A stretch of DNA of 64,000 nucleotides from Vibrio sp. SCSIO 43136 (GTDB lineage: Bacteria; Pseudomonadota; Gammaproteobacteria; Enterobacterales; Vibrionaceae): positions 1,550,001-1,614,000 of the forward strand of contig NZ_CP071848.1 in the NCBI RefSeq assembly GCF_023716565.1, in the 5' to 3' direction. This document shows positions 9,331-19,081 of the stretch, one piece after another. A program made the translations under genes and the position numbers. A model generated the notes under the pieces. The model was not told where the DNA came from. It saw nothing but the letters and a program-made list of their open reading frames with translations, and did no database searches. Position 1 is the first letter of the stretch. Each line of letters starts with the position of its first letter.

Positions 9331-10134
9331 ATGAAGACTATTAATTACCCTCTGTTGGCCCTTGCAACACTCTCTCAAACCGCTTTGGCAGATGAACTAC
9401 CCCACGTTCGCCTCGCCACAACAACCAGTACATACCATTCAGGATTGCTCGACTACTTGCTGCCTGAATTTCAAAAGGATACCGGCTATCAAGTAGATAT
9501 TATTGCCGCAGGTACTGGTAAAGCGCTGCGTATGGGCGAAAATGGTGATGTTGACTTAGTGATGACCCACGCACCAAAAGCAGAAGCAGATTTTGTCGAA
9601 AAAGGCTACGGTATTGAGCCTCATGCGCTTATGTACAATGATTTTGTGGTTGTCGGACCGAAAGATGATCCTGCTGGCGTTTATGGTGAAAAAGACGTTG
9701 CCAACGCCTTTCAATCCATTGTTAAAAACCAAGCAATGTTTGTCTCACGAGGCGATGACTCTGGCACACATAAAAAAGAGCTAAATCTTTGGGCACAAAG
9801 CCAAATCGAACCAAACTTTGGTGGTTATCGTTCTGTTGGCCAAGGCATGGGGCCTACCTTAAATATGGCTTCTGAAATGCAAGCCTATACACTGACAGAT
9901 AGAGGTACTTGGCTAGCCTATCAAAACAAAGTCGATCTGATGGTTGCAGTAGAAGGTGATGAGCGCCTATTTAACCCTTATCAAGTGATCTTGGTAAATC
10001 CAGCTCGTTATCCGGACCTGAATGTTAAAGGCGCCAAGGTCTTTCGTGACTGGTTAATCACGCCTAAAGCTCAGTCATTGATCAACAGCTTTACGATCCA
10101 AGGCCAAAAGCTGTTCGTTGCTAACGCTAACTAA
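9331..10134 (+). CDS. tupA: Tungstate ABC transporter, periplasmic binding protein
   Basis: 267 residues with a Sec signal peptide (cut near ALA-DE, residue ~20). After it comes RLATTTSTYHSGLLDYLLPEF, which contains the TTTS motif that contacts tungstate in TupA. MTHAPKAEADFVEKGYG and a serine/glycine-rich DDSGTHKKE segment are also family hallmarks. TupA discriminates tungstate from molybdate, so the locus probably supplies W for a W- or Mo-dependent formate dehydrogenase. It is the first gene of a five-gene operon behind a sigma-54 promoter. Confusion with the phosphate-binding PstS family is unlikely given the TTTS motif and the downstream genes. Confidence 0.92.
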   Translation: MKTINYPLLALATLSQTALADELPHVRLATTTSTYHSGLLDYLLPEFQKDTGYQVDIIAAGTGKALRMGENGDVDLVMTHAPKAEADFVEKGYGIEPHALMYNDFVVVGPKDDPAGVYGEKDVANAFQSIVKNQAMFVSRGDDSGTHKKELNLWAQSQIEPNFGGYRSVGQGMGPTLNMASEMQAYTLTDRGTWLAYQNKVDLMVAVEGDERLFNPYQVILVNPARYPDLNVKGAKVFRDWLITPKAQSLINSFTIQGQKLFVANAN

Positions 10135-10139
10135 TCTAT

Positions 10140-10838
10140 ATGACTTTGTGGCAAACAACCCTTGAAGCACTGGAGCTGTTGGTCAGTTTTGACCAGCAGC
10201 TTTGGACCATTGTCGGCGTATCATTCTCAGTATCCTTGACCGCCTTGCTTCTGGTCTCACTTCCTGCGCTTTTAGCTGCCTACTCGTTAGCTTACTTTCA
10301 GTTTCCTGGTAAATGGTTTTTGCTCTCGCTTGTGAATACCCTACAGGCGGTGCCAACGGTCGTGATTGGTTTATTGCTCTATATGCTGTTATCTAGAGCG
10401 GGTCCTCTTGGGGATTGGCAAATGCTTTTCACCCAAAAAGCGATGATCTTGGGACAAATGCTTATTTGCTTCCCGATTTTGGTTTCAATGATGCATGGCG
10501 CTTTGCAATCGAGTGATAAACGCGCTCTCGAAACGGCCTTAACTCTTGGCGTTTCACCATTTAGAGTCGTACACACGCTATTGTGGGAAAACCGATTCCC
10601 GCTAATGGCGGCGACCATTGCGGCATTCTCTCGGATCATTACGGAAGTCGGTTGTTCAATGATGGTAGGCGGAAATATTATGAACGTCACTCGTAATATC
10701 CCAACCGCGATCGCCATGGAGAGTCAAAAAGGTGCTTTCGCTCAAGGTGTCGCACTTGGCATGGTATTATTGGCACTGGCGCTTATGCTTAATTTTGCTT
10801 TGTCGAGTGTTCGCGGCAAAGGCTTTATGAGAACTTAA
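10140..10838 (+). CDS. tupB: Tungstate ABC transporter permease
   Basis: 232 residues with about five to six membrane segments and the inner-membrane permease loop EAA-like motif (ETALTLGVSPFRVVHTLLW, ~140-158) that docks on the ATPase. SRIITEVGCSMMVGGNI is typical of TupB/WtpB-like permeases. It starts 5 bases after the tupA stop with no evident Shine-Dalgarno, so coupling to tupA translation is likely. The stop codon overlaps a possible ATG of tupC. Confidence 0.9.
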   Translation: MTLWQTTLEALELLVSFDQQLWTIVGVSFSVSLTALLLVSLPALLAAYSLAYFQFPGKWFLLSLVNTLQAVPTVVIGLLLYMLLSRAGPLGDWQMLFTQKAMILGQMLICFPILVSMMHGALQSSDKRALETALTLGVSPFRVVHTLLWENRFPLMAATIAAFSRIITEVGCSMMVGGNIMNVTRNIPTAIAMESQKGAFAQGVALGMVLLALALMLNFALSSVRGKGFMRT

Positions 10839-10849
10839 TGAGGCAGACT

Positions 10850-11557
10850 ATGTTGACTATTCGTGGGCAAAACTTGTCGATGACATTCAAACAGCGCCTG
10901 CTGTTCCATATCCCAAAGCTAGAGCTTGGGCCAAGAGATGTGGTGTACTTAAAGGGTGATAATGGCATTGGCAAAACCACACTGTTGAAGATCCTTGCGG
11001 GGCTGCTATACCCAACAGGTGGAAGTGTTAACCAGCTTCGCCCTAGTCTGTTTAAACGACTTTTCAAAACCAACACTCAAAATGGTGTGATCTACCTACA
11101 CCAATCTCCCTATCTATTCGATGGGAGTGTGTACCAAAACGTCGTGTATGGGATAAAATACGGCCCTGACTCCAAACGCAATAAACGAAACCAAGTCATA
11201 AATGCGCTGCGCATGGTCGGCCTTGAAACCCTTGCCGATGAGCACGTCTCCTTGTTATCGGGAGGCGAAAAGCAACGTGTTGCAATGGCTCGTGCATGGA
11301 TATTAAACCCATCCATTTTGCTTATGGATGAACCAAGTGCCAGTTTAGATCAAGAGTCTATCGAGCGTTTGGTGGTAATGTGCCAAGACCTCATCGATAA
11401 GGGGTCAAGTTTGGTGATCACCAGTCATCAAGAAAATGCGTTAACGCAACTGTGCACTAAACAGTGGCACCTAAAACAACAAACTTTGCATGAGTCACCT
11501 GCACTTAAAGTCGTAGTGCCTCATGACAATGAGAATAAATATGTCGCCTCAAACTGA
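10850..11557 (+). CDS. tupC: Tungstate ABC transporter ATPase
   Basis: About 235 residues. Walker [13 protein letters not shown]-loop [11 protein letters not shown] signature [16 protein letters not shown], Walker [13 protein letters not shown] and the switch His in VITSHQ are all present. I favour ATG 10850, which has GAGG six bases upstream; an in-frame ATG at 10838 overlaps the tupB stop and would add four residues. It powers tungstate uptake with TupA and TupB at the inner membrane. The 3' end overlaps mobA by 17 bases or more. Confidence 0.9.
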   Translation: MLTIRGQNLSMTFKQRLLFHIPKLELGPRDVVYLKGDNGIGKTTLLKILAGLLYPTGGSVNQLRPSLFKRLFKTNTQNGVIYLHQSPYLFDGSVYQNVVYGIKYGPDSKRNKRNQVINALRMVGLETLADEHVSLLSGGEKQRVAMARAWILNPSILLMDEPSASLDQESIERLVVMCQDLIDKGSSLVITSHQENALTQLCTKQWHLKQQTLHESPALKVVVPHDNENKYVASN

Positions 11558-12125
11558 AATTAGTTGGGTTGTCTTGGCTGGAGGTCAAGCAACTCGAATG
11601 GGGGGCCAAGACAAGGGCTTGGTTCTACTCAATCAAATACCACTCATAGAACATGTTATCGAGCGCTTAAAGCCTCATAGTCAGCACCTCATTATTAATG
11701 CCAACCGCAATCAAGAACGTTATCGTCACTATGCTCCTGTGATCTCGGACCTATTCGATGGTTTTTTGGGGCCGTTGGGTGGTATTCATTCTGGACTGAA
11801 AAATGCGTCTACCGATTGGGTAGGCTTTGTTCCCTGCGATAGCCCACTGATCTCGGAGACCTTGATTACACGCTTTACTCAAACAGCATCAGATGATTGG
11901 GATATATTGGTCGCCCACGATGGCAAGCACATCCAACCGGTATTTACTCTGTTCCACAAACGAGTGCTCGACAAGCTAGAAGCATTTTTAGATCGCGGCG
12001 ATCGTAAGATCATTTTGCTCTACGATGAATGCCGCACCAAGATTATCGATTTTAGTGATGACGACCAGAGCTTTATCAATCTCAATACACCACAAGAACT
12101 AGAACAATTTGGGACGTTACTATGA
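11541..12125 (+). CDS. mobA: Molybdenum cofactor guanylyltransferase
   Basis: 194 residues. The N-terminal nucleotide-binding block [19 protein letters not shown] and the [10 protein letters not shown] and [15 protein letters not shown] segments identify MobA, which joins GTP to Mo- or W-molybdopterin to form the guanine dinucleotide cofactor used by formate dehydrogenases. I chose ATG 11541 with GAGAA six bases before it; in-frame ATGs at 11523 and 11529 would add up to six residues. It overlaps tupC upstream and the MobB-MoeA gene by four bases (ATGA) downstream. Confidence 0.92.
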   Translation: MSPQTEISWVVLAGGQATRMGGQDKGLVLLNQIPLIEHVIERLKPHSQHLIINANRNQERYRHYAPVISDLFDGFLGPLGGIHSGLKNASTDWVGFVPCDSPLISETLITRFTQTASDDWDILVAHDGKHIQPVFTLFHKRVLDKLEAFLDRGDRKIILLYDECRTKIIDFSDDDQSFINLNTPQELEQFGTLL

Positions 12126-13885
12126 CTTTGCCTGACCTTCCTATTCTCGGCTTTGCAGCATACAGCGGTACGGGAAAAACCACGTTGCTAGAATCTCTAT
12201 TGCCAAAGTTAACTGAAAAAGGTTTACGTATTGGTGTACTAAAACATGCTCATCACAACTTCGATGTTGATAAGCCGGGTAAAGACAGTTATCGCTTACG
12301 TAAAGCTGGTGCTGAGCAGATGTTGATTGCTTCTAGAAATCGCTTTGCGTTGATGACAGAAACACCGGACGCAGAAGCACAATTTGAATACCTGCTGTCT
12401 CGATTTGATGCTGAGAGCCTAGATATTATCTTGGTCGAAGGCTGCAAAAATATTGCCTTTCCAAAGATTGAGCTTCATCGTCAAGCTTTGGACAAACCTT
12501 GGTTATATCCAGCCGATAAAAACATTGTCGCCATCGCATGTGATGAGCAGGTAGACACATCTCTACCAGTGATGTCTATCAATGACCTGGATGCGATAGC
12601 ACAATTTGTTGTGCATTACGCAAGTACTCAAGGTGCTCCATCAGCCGCACCAGCTGCGTGCTGTGATACTTTATCTCCAGCATATTTGTCCGTGGAACAA
12701 GGGCAACAAGCCATCTTGGAGCAAATCGAGCCCCTTGAGCAAACCGAATCCGTTGTTATCGACAACGCATACCATCGCACCTTAGCTCAAGCCATTAAGT
12801 CCCCTATCAATGTACCTGCTTACACGAACTCGGCTATGGATGGTTACGCTATTAACGGCGAAACATTGTGCCCAAGTTATACTGTCGTTGCCGAGGTTAT
12901 GGCAGGCCAAGCGTACGAAGGTACGGTTGCTGTAGGAGAAGCCGTAAAGATCATGACAGGTGCTCCGATGCCTGCAGGCTGTGATACTGTCATCATGCGT
13001 GAGCAATCCCAGCAAGATGGTGACATGGTCACTTTTGGATCTGCGAAGATTAAGCAAGGTCAAAACGTACGTCAAGCAGGGGAAGATTTGTGCCTTGGCA
13101 GTGATGTATTTGCCGCGGGTACGCTGTTGGAATCTCCAGAAATGGGCATGGTCGCCTCTTTAGGCTTCGACAAAATCTCTGTATTTTCAAAACTGAAAGT
13201 TGCCATTTTCTCCACTGGGGATGAAGTACAAGCACCGGGAGAAGCACTGCAAGAAAACCGCATCTATGATTCTAACCGTTTCACCCTCAAAGGTGTTTTG
13301 ACTGCGCTTGGTTGTGAAGTTATCGACCTAGGCATCCTTGAAGATGACCATCAACAAATGGCCAATGCGATCAAACAAGCTACCCAACAAGCCGACATGA
13401 TCCTCACATCAGGAGGCGTGTCAGTTGGTGATGCAGATTACATTAAAGACGTATTAGACGAGCTTGGTCAGATAAACTTTTGGCGCATCAACATGCGTCC
13501 GGGCAGACCTCTCGCATTCGGGAAGATCGATCACACGCCTTTCTTTGGATTACCAGGTAACCCTGTTGCCGTCATGGTGTCGTTTATTAACTTTGTTGAG
13601 CCTGCGATTCGTAAAATGCAGGGCCAGCTTGATTGGTTACCGTTAAAAGTGCCAGCAGTTGCGCTAGAACCCCTTCGCTCTCGCTTAGGTCGAACAGAGT
13701 TTTCGCGAGGAGTGTATGCTCTGAACTCTAAGGGCCAACTTGAAGTTCGAAGCACTGGTAAACAAGGTTCAGGTATCCTTCGTTCGATGAGCGAGGCGAA
13801 CTGTTTGATTGAGATTAGTCCGAGCATTGAAAGCGTTAAAACTGGTGAAGCCGTCACTGTCATTCCTTTACAAGGGCGGCTATAA
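12122..13885 (+). CDS. Fused MobB adaptor and MoeA molybdopterin molybdotransferase
   Basis: 587 residues. Residues 1-~165 are MobB, a GTPase with Walker [14 protein letters not shown] and the VEGCK block that assists MobA. A ~20-residue Ala/Pro linker leads to a full MoeA domain (~185-587) with [11 protein letters not shown], the MPT-AMP/metal-binding region [36 protein letters not shown] and [15 protein letters not shown]. MoeA inserts molybdate or tungstate into adenylated molybdopterin. Fusing metal insertion to the nucleotide-attachment helper, directly after mobA, could channel the cofactor. No frameshift or internal start is evident, so the fusion looks real. Confidence 0.92.
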   Translation: MTLPDLPILGFAAYSGTGKTTLLESLLPKLTEKGLRIGVLKHAHHNFDVDKPGKDSYRLRKAGAEQMLIASRNRFALMTETPDAEAQFEYLLSRFDAESLDIILVEGCKNIAFPKIELHRQALDKPWLYPADKNIVAIACDEQVDTSLPVMSINDLDAIAQFVVHYASTQGAPSAAPAACCDTLSPAYLSVEQGQQAILEQIEPLEQTESVVIDNAYHRTLAQAIKSPINVPAYTNSAMDGYAINGETLCPSYTVVAEVMAGQAYEGTVAVGEAVKIMTGAPMPAGCDTVIMREQSQQDGDMVTFGSAKIKQGQNVRQAGEDLCLGSDVFAAGTLLESPEMGMVASLGFDKISVFSKLKVAIFSTGDEVQAPGEALQENRIYDSNRFTLKGVLTALGCEVIDLGILEDDHQQMANAIKQATQQADMILTSGGVSVGDADYIKDVLDELGQINFWRINMRPGRPLAFGKIDHTPFFGLPGNPVAVMVSFINFVEPAIRKMQGQLDWLPLKVPAVALEPLRSRLGRTEFSRGVYALNSKGQLEVRSTGKQGSGILRSMSEANCLIEISPSIESVKTGEAVTVIPLQGRL

Positions 13886-13901
13886 CTAGCTTGATTTTCC
13901 T

Positions 13902-13935
13902 ATGTCGGCGAGCTAAAGTGCGCCGACATTTTTTT
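13902..13935 (+). terminator. Rho-independent terminator of the tup-mob operon
   Basis: ATGTCGGCG and CGCCGACAT form a 9-bp perfect stem with a 10-base loop, followed by seven T residues. It lies 16 bases after the MoeA stop and ends the five-gene operon. Confidence 0.85.
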
Positions 13936-13957
13936 GAACCCGATTACGAGCAGCATC

Positions 13958-14221
13958 ATGGCAAGAACGATTATCTACACCTACAAAAAGCAAGAGAAAA
14001 CCCTAACCTTCTCTTATGAAAAGCATCGCAATATCCATGAAGCGGTCGCCGAAGCTGAAGGTATCGATATCAGCGACTTCCTAAAGATGGAACAACAAGT
14101 GGAAGCTGTCTCAGACACTAAAGCGGTACGCGATTTCCGTGATTCTCACTTTAAAAAGCTTGGGTTTTCAAAGCTTACCTTGGCACAAAAAGAGAATCTT
14201 GGTGTCGGTAAGAAGAAATAA
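13958..14221 (+). CDS. DUF2960 family protein
   Basis: 87 residues, starting MARTIIYTYKKQEKTL. I recognise the DUF2960 family of Vibrio and Shewanella, whose function is unknown. The ATG at 13958 is preferred over an in-frame TTG at 13934, which would lie in the terminator T-tract. The protein is small, Lys-rich and cytosolic, with no motif I can name. It sits between two strong terminators, so it is a single-gene unit. Confidence 0.8.
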   Translation: MARTIIYTYKKQEKTLTFSYEKHRNIHEAVAEAEGIDISDFLKMEQQVEAVSDTKAVRDFRDSHFKKLGFSKLTLAQKENLGVGKKK

Positions 14222-14240
14222 TTTCTAGCACACACAAAAG

Positions 14241-14266
14241 CGCCGCAGATCATTGCGGCGTTTTTT
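14241..14266. terminator. Terminator after DUF2960
   Basis: CGCCGCA-N6-TGCGGCG followed by six T residues gives a 7-bp GC-rich stem. It ends the DUF2960 transcript and faces the convergent sulfatase-like gene. Confidence 0.85.
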
Positions 14267-14293
14267 ATTGCTTTTTTGAGTGACCGAGGCCAC

Positions 14294-16144
14294 TTATCGT
14301 TGGAAGCGGCTCATTCGCTCAAGCACAGTTCTCACATGTTCGTAGTTTGGCGATTCTTCTTCTAACACCTTATTACCCTTATCCATCACTGTGGTTTGGC
14401 CGCCAACCCCCACATCCAAGATGCGCTCTTTGGTCACTAGTCCGTAGTTTGCCCACATTGATGCCACTACAAATGGGTGCTCTACTTCACCATCAAGTAA
14501 ATCCAGTCCTGTAGAGTAAGTTGCGATATCACTCTCAACCCCTAACCAGTTTTTCATCAGTGTTGGGGCAACATCTTCATGACTAGTCAGTGCATCTGGG
14601 CTTGCTAGTTCAATGGTGTCTGAAGTGATACCTGGTGCAATGATGGCAAACGGTACACGAACTTGTGGGTCTGTGTAGTTACTGTTGTGACCCCAGTAGT
14701 TTAGCTTGTTGTCGTTAAGTTCCTGACCGTGGTCAGCGGTGATGATGATAATGGTGTTATCAAGATCGCCTGTTGCTTCAAGCTTATCTAATATTTGGCC
14801 TGCAAGGCTATCAGTATAGTGAACACTTGTTCGGTACCAATTCATCAACGGCACTGTATCGGTATCATTATCCAGATTCAGGTAGTTAATTGGCTTTGCA
14901 GGTTCAAACTTAGTCGAATAATCCTTTGGAAAATCATAGCCGTGTGGTGAGTCGTAGAAAATAAACGAGAATGCTGGTTGTGAAGTATCACGACTGTCAT
15001 ACCACTCTAACCATTCATCGGTAACGTTTTGATCTAACTCCGAAGGGCGAGAGCCTTTAGATTCAAGTCGTAAATCCTCAACTTTGGCAAATACGGTATC
15101 TTTAAACCTTGGCGAACGTAAATGCGCAGCCGAGAAGATACCTAAGTCATAATTGAGCTCCTGTAGACGGTCCATCAATACTGGAGATTGCTGATTCGCT
15201 AGGAATGAGTGCCAGTAAGTCCCTGGCATCCCATAAAAAAGACCAAAGATCCCCATACGAGTCGCATTACCACTAGCGATGTGATTTGGCAGCACTTGTC
15301 CGCGTTGTGCGTATTTCCACAGGTTTGGAGAATCTACTTCATTAAACGTATCGTAACGCCATGAGTCGATCGCAAGGATCATGATATTGAGTGGTTTATC
15401 GACCGGTTTAGTCACCAAAGGTTCTGTTGGGTAGTTCAAGTTATTAGAACTTTTAACACGCATTGCTTTTTCGCGTTCGACCGCATCGACATCTAACATG
15501 CCATATTTGGCCATCAAGTCATTCGCCGTTGTCGGGTAGAAAACAGGCAAATATTTGGCTTGAGCTGTCACTGGTTGGTAAACGTTAGCCGCCGACCAAA
15601 TGTGTGTGCCGTGAGAAACCAACAACAATACAAAAATTGATGCTGAAAAAGCCAAACCTAGTTTGCGTTTCATTACCGCAAGTTTCGGCTGCTGTTCAAG
15701 TTTGGAGATCAGAAAGTACTGTCCTACAAGCAAACCAACCACACTACCGATAACGATTAACCAAGTAGAGATTGGAAAGCTCACCATTCCGCCGGATAGC
15801 AACATATTCACGACGACTAAATTGATATGGAAGCGGTATTGAGCAAACACCATGGTATCAATAAATAGCGTTGCAATACCCACCGCACCAAAAAGGGCTA
15901 CAACAGTGCGACGAAGTTTTGTAGGTAACAAGATGAGCGGCATTGCCAACAGACCAACCAGACCAATGAGCAAACTCATTTGGCTGATGATGCTCGAAAC
16001 CATGAAGGTAATGCCCAAAGCGTCAGAAGGCAGTTTCGGCATGAACGTGTAATAGCGACCAGCGATTACGACCGAGAGAATGGCGTTGGCTAAAATAAAC
16101 CAGCCGTAAGAATGCAAGCGATCACGGAGTTTGAGAGTTTCCAT
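14294..16144 (-). CDS. DUF3413 / YejM-like membrane sulfatase-fold protein
   Basis: 616 residues. Five membrane helices (~15-180, the DUF3413 domain) are followed by a periplasmic sulfatase-fold domain, the build of E. coli YejM/PbgA/LapC, which regulates LPS synthesis by binding lipid A and LapB. The metal-site residues look intact, unlike the degenerate site I recall for E. coli YejM: LAIDSWRYDTF, SGNATRMGIFGLFYG with a candidate Ser/Thr nucleophile, ITADHGQELND and WGHNSN. No yejL-like gene is adjacent. It could be an active phosphoryl- or phosphoethanolamine transferase or hydrolase, or a YejM paralog. Family call is firm; function is not. Confidence 0.85.
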   Translation of the reverse strand: METLKLRDRLHSYGWFILANAILSVVIAGRYYTFMPKLPSDALGITFMVSSIISQMSLLIGLVGLLAMPLILLPTKLRRTVVALFGAVGIATLFIDTMVFAQYRFHINLVVVNMLLSGGMVSFPISTWLIVIGSVVGLLVGQYFLISKLEQQPKLAVMKRKLGLAFSASIFVLLLVSHGTHIWSAANVYQPVTAQAKYLPVFYPTTANDLMAKYGMLDVDAVEREKAMRVKSSNNLNYPTEPLVTKPVDKPLNIMILAIDSWRYDTFNEVDSPNLWKYAQRGQVLPNHIASGNATRMGIFGLFYGMPGTYWHSFLANQQSPVLMDRLQELNYDLGIFSAAHLRSPRFKDTVFAKVEDLRLESKGSRPSELDQNVTDEWLEWYDSRDTSQPAFSFIFYDSPHGYDFPKDYSTKFEPAKPINYLNLDNDTDTVPLMNWYRTSVHYTDSLAGQILDKLEATGDLDNTIIIITADHGQELNDNKLNYWGHNSNYTDPQVRVPFAIIAPGITSDTIELASPDALTSHEDVAPTLMKNWLGVESDIATYSTGLDLLDGEVEHPFVVASMWANYGLVTKERILDVGVGGQTTVMDKGNKVLEEESPNYEHVRTVLERMSRFQR

Positions 16145-16259
16145 TACAACCTTTAGCTAAAATTACTTGTTAAAATGATTCGTTATAAAACGTGGGGCAT
16201 TTTAACGTCATTTAGCCAAATTGCATTCAAATTGTAGTGAAATTCTTGGCTGTAGATAC

Positions 16260-16292
16260 AAAAAATGCCAGAGAACTTTCGCTCTCTGGCAT
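16260..16292 (-). terminator. Terminator of nagK
   Basis: ATGCCAGAGA and TCTCTGGCAT form a 10-bp perfect stem with an 8-base loop. On the minus strand it is followed by six T residues, just after the nagK stop. Confidence 0.85.
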
Positions 16293-16309
16293 GGTTAATT
16301 CGGTTAGAT

Positions 16310-17218
16310 TTACTTGATGTTCAAGAAAGCTGCACCGCGTACACCGCCTGAATCGCCGTGTTTCGCTTTGATGATTCGAGGAGCTTTCGCTACAGACAGT
16401 AAGTATTTAGGGATACGCTTAGGCATCTCTTCGTAAATCAAATCGTAGTTCGACAAACCGCCACCCAGTACAACCGTGTGCGGGTCAAACGCAGTAAATA
16501 GGTTGGCAAAGCTGATAGCAAGTAGCTCCATAAAGCGCTCAACATGCTCAACGGCTTTTGCTTCGCCTTCTGCTTGTGCTTTGATGATATCAATCGCTTT
16601 TTTCTTCTCACCGTAGTAATGAGCATATAGTTGCTCAAAGCCACGTCCAGATAGGTAGTTATCTAAGCAGCCTTTCTTACCACAACCACAATCAAATACT
16701 GGTGCGTTCTCACCCAGGTGGAACCATGCATCTAGAGGCATGCGCATATGGCCTACTTCGCCCGCTACGTGGTTACGACCCGAAAATACTTTACCTTCGA
16801 ATACAAAACCGCCACCGAAACCTGTACCAAGGATTAGACCCGCAACAGACGCTTCATCTTTTAGCTCGTCATCCCAAGCTTCAGACAGTGCAAAACAGTT
16901 CGCATCGTTGTCGATTTTTACGTTGCGACCAATTTTAGCTTCAAGATCCTTACGTAGAGGTTTACCCTTCGCTGCAGGAACGTTAGTCGTTAGCACAGTG
17001 CCATCATCTGCATCTTCCATACCTGGAATACCGATACCGATAGTGCCTTCTGTTTGAAGTTCTTGGTCGTATTTTGCAACCAGACCAGCAATCGTTTCGA
17101 CCAACTTGTCGTAATCATCGCCCGGGGTTGGAACTCGTTCCGTCGCTACTCGTTCCAGATTGGTGTCGAAAGCACCAAATTCAATCTTAGTGCCACCAAC
17201 ATCAAAGCCGTAGTACAT
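16310..17218 (-). CDS. nagK: ROK-family N-acetylglucosamine kinase
   Basis: 302 residues. ROK hallmarks: N-terminal phosphate loop [14 protein letters not shown], catalytic Asp in [13 protein letters not shown], substrate/zinc His in [12 protein letters not shown], and a Cys cluster [17 protein letters not shown] that binds zinc. NagK phosphorylates free GlcNAc from cell-wall or chitin breakdown. Length and sequence match NagK better than Mlc or NagC, since there is no DNA-binding domain. ATG 17218 has a GGAGAG Shine-Dalgarno. It is a single-gene unit ending in a strong terminator. Confidence 0.92.
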   Translation of the reverse strand: MYYGFDVGGTKIEFGAFDTNLERVATERVPTPGDDYDKLVETIAGLVAKYDQELQTEGTIGIGIPGMEDADDGTVLTTNVPAAKGKPLRKDLEAKIGRNVKIDNDANCFALSEAWDDELKDEASVAGLILGTGFGGGFVFEGKVFSGRNHVAGEVGHMRMPLDAWFHLGENAPVFDCGCGKKGCLDNYLSGRGFEQLYAHYYGEKKKAIDIIKAQAEGEAKAVEHVERFMELLAISFANLFTAFDPHTVVLGGGLSNYDLIYEEMPKRIPKYLLSVAKAPRIIKAKHGDSGGVRGAAFLNIK

Positions 17219-17420
17219 GTTTCTCTCCTAGAAAGTATTCAAAAATCGCAGCTTAGGTCAAAAAAGTGAAAACCTAAAAACTATGCTGACATTATCCATA
17301 TCTACTCCCTACAATCCGTGACGCAGCGCGTATTACGACACCTGTTAACGCTAACTGTTTATAACGTGTTCACCGTCGTGTTCGCTTGTAAGCCAATGTA
17401 TTAAATTGAACGGGTTTACC

Positions 17421-18155
17421 CTACTCCATTTCACGAATGTATTGTTGCAATTGCGGCTTTTCGAAATTTGGTTTATAGCGGGTTTTACTCAACATATAGC
17501 TTTCACTAAAGACGCCAAACCAACTGGCGAGCAGTTTTGCCGCTTTTGGTTGGTTGGCCTGTTCCAAGACAATGGAAGCTACTTCTGCGGTCGCTAAATG
17601 ACTGCTGTTCTCCGAGCGGCGCAGAACATATTCAGAGAGCGCCTCTGGCTCTACTGAAAACACCGGTAATTTCTGCAAGTAATCAGACTTACGGAACATT
17701 TTCCTTGCTTCCTTCCAACTGCCATCAAGAAATATCAGCAGTAGCTTTGGTTGGCTAGAGAAGCGTTCGGTGTCTTGTTTAAAAGAATGGACTAAGCGGG
17801 CACGATCATCGACGTACTGCTCAGGGAAAATAATCACAGGTTGATAGTCTGGGCTGTTGATTAATGCTAACAGCTCTGCTGATGGTTCAGTGCGGCTCCA
17901 CTCGAACGCATGGCACTCTTTGACTACGTCAGCGATAAGACGTCCCGTGTTGCTCGGCTTAAGAATTTCGTTGTCAGACATGATCACCATTGCAGCGATG
18001 TCCGTTTCTATATCAGGCTGATGGTCACAAATGCAGTGCTCTTTCGCAACCATACAAAGTTCACATCGTTTGACCTTAGCACCACGCGCGCTGAAAGGTT
18101 TCGTGGCTCTAGCCAGTCTATCTTGATATAAGTGATGAACTTGATGGATACGCAT
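17421..18155 (-). CDS. DTW-domain tRNA-uridine aminocarboxypropyltransferase
   Basis: 244 residues. The N-terminal Cys cluster CELCMVAKEHCICDH (~31-45), the central IIFPEQYVDD block and the LLIFLDGSWKEARKMF motif (a DGSW variant of DTW) define the family of E. coli YfiP/TapT, which makes acp3U in tRNA. A C-terminal block SYMLSKTRYKPNF follows. It is divergent from the fatty acid hydroxylase gene. Both YfiP-like and TuaA-like DTW proteins exist, so I do not give a symbol. Confidence 0.82.
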   Translation of the reverse strand: MRIHQVHHLYQDRLARATKPFSARGAKVKRCELCMVAKEHCICDHQPDIETDIAAMVIMSDNEILKPSNTGRLIADVVKECHAFEWSRTEPSAELLALINSPDYQPVIIFPEQYVDDRARLVHSFKQDTERFSSQPKLLLIFLDGSWKEARKMFRKSDYLQKLPVFSVEPEALSEYVLRRSENSSHLATAEVASIVLEQANQPKAAKLLASWFGVFSESYMLSKTRYKPNFEKPQLQQYIREME

Positions 18156-18228
18156 GTGTCTTTGCTAACCTTAATTGCTGGGTGTGCGAGATGAAAGGCG
18201 GCGATATTAGCATAAACAGAGAGTAAAG

Positions 18229-19008
18229 ATGGATACTATTCGCTTTGGAGTTTTTTTGTTTGTTTTAGTGGCTTGTGCCATGTGGGAGTATCTTAAACCT
18301 CGTAAGGCACTAACCCAATCCAAATGGCAGCGCTGGTTAAATAACTTAGGGCTGGTCGGCTTTAACTCGATCGTTCTCACTATCACAATGCCGCTATTAG
18401 CTTTTGAAACCGCACAAATGGCACAAAACAATCAATGGGGCTTATTGAATATTGCAAGTGCCCCGATATGGCTAAACATTGTTGTTACCGTGGTTGTGCT
18501 AGACCTTGTGATCTACTGGCAACATCGGTGGTTTCATAGAAACCCTTGGTTATGGCGATTACACCGCATGCATCATGCCGATCAGGATATCGACGTCACT
18601 ACTGGTGCTCGGTTTCATCCAATTGAAATCATCTTGTCGATGTGGATAAAAATCTTGGCCGTCGTGGCTCTTGGTGCATCACCTCTCGCCGTGGTTGTCT
18701 TTGAAATTTTGCTCAATGCCAGTGCGATGTTTAATCACAGCAATGCCAAGCTGCCGCTGTCTGTAGACAAAGTATTAAGAAAGGTGGTGGTTACACCAGA
18801 TATGCACCGAGTGCACCACTCCGTTATTGTTAAGGAAACCCACTCGAATTTTGGTTTTTTTCTTTCCGTGTGGGATCGCTGGTTTTCCAGCTACATCGCC
18901 CAACCAGCTCTAGGGCATGACGATGTAGAGATTGGGATTCCCATATTCCGAAAACGCCAAGAGCAAAATATATGGCACATGCTGACCCAACCATTTCGGG
19001 ATACGTAA
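18229..19008 (+). CDS. Sterol desaturase / fatty acid hydroxylase superfamily protein
   Basis: 259 residues with about four membrane helices and the His clusters that hold the di-iron centre: HRWFH, HRMHHAD and, near the end, HRVHHS plus THSNFG. Members hydroxylate or desaturate membrane lipids or cleave ether lipids. The substrate cannot be told from sequence. Single gene; a GC-rich hairpin at 19023-19042 follows. Confidence 0.88.
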   Translation: MDTIRFGVFLFVLVACAMWEYLKPRKALTQSKWQRWLNNLGLVGFNSIVLTITMPLLAFETAQMAQNNQWGLLNIASAPIWLNIVVTVVVLDLVIYWQHRWFHRNPWLWRLHRMHHADQDIDVTTGARFHPIEIILSMWIKILAVVALGASPLAVVVFEILLNASAMFNHSNAKLPLSVDKVLRKVVVTPDMHRVHHSVIVKETHSNFGFFLSVWDRWFSSYIAQPALGHDDVEIGIPIFRKRQEQNIWHMLTQPFRDT

Positions 19009-19022
19009 CTAACCAAATAACT

Positions 19023-19042
19023 GAGGGCGCTGATGCGCCCTC
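19023..19042. terminator. Possible bidirectional terminator hairpin
   Basis: GAGGGCGC-TGAT-GCGCCCTC is a perfect 8-bp stem between two convergent genes, but the T-tract is poor on both strands. Confidence 0.45.
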
Positions 19043-19081
19043 TCTATACTTCGCTCTGCAAACGCTTTGGTCTACAAGAAC

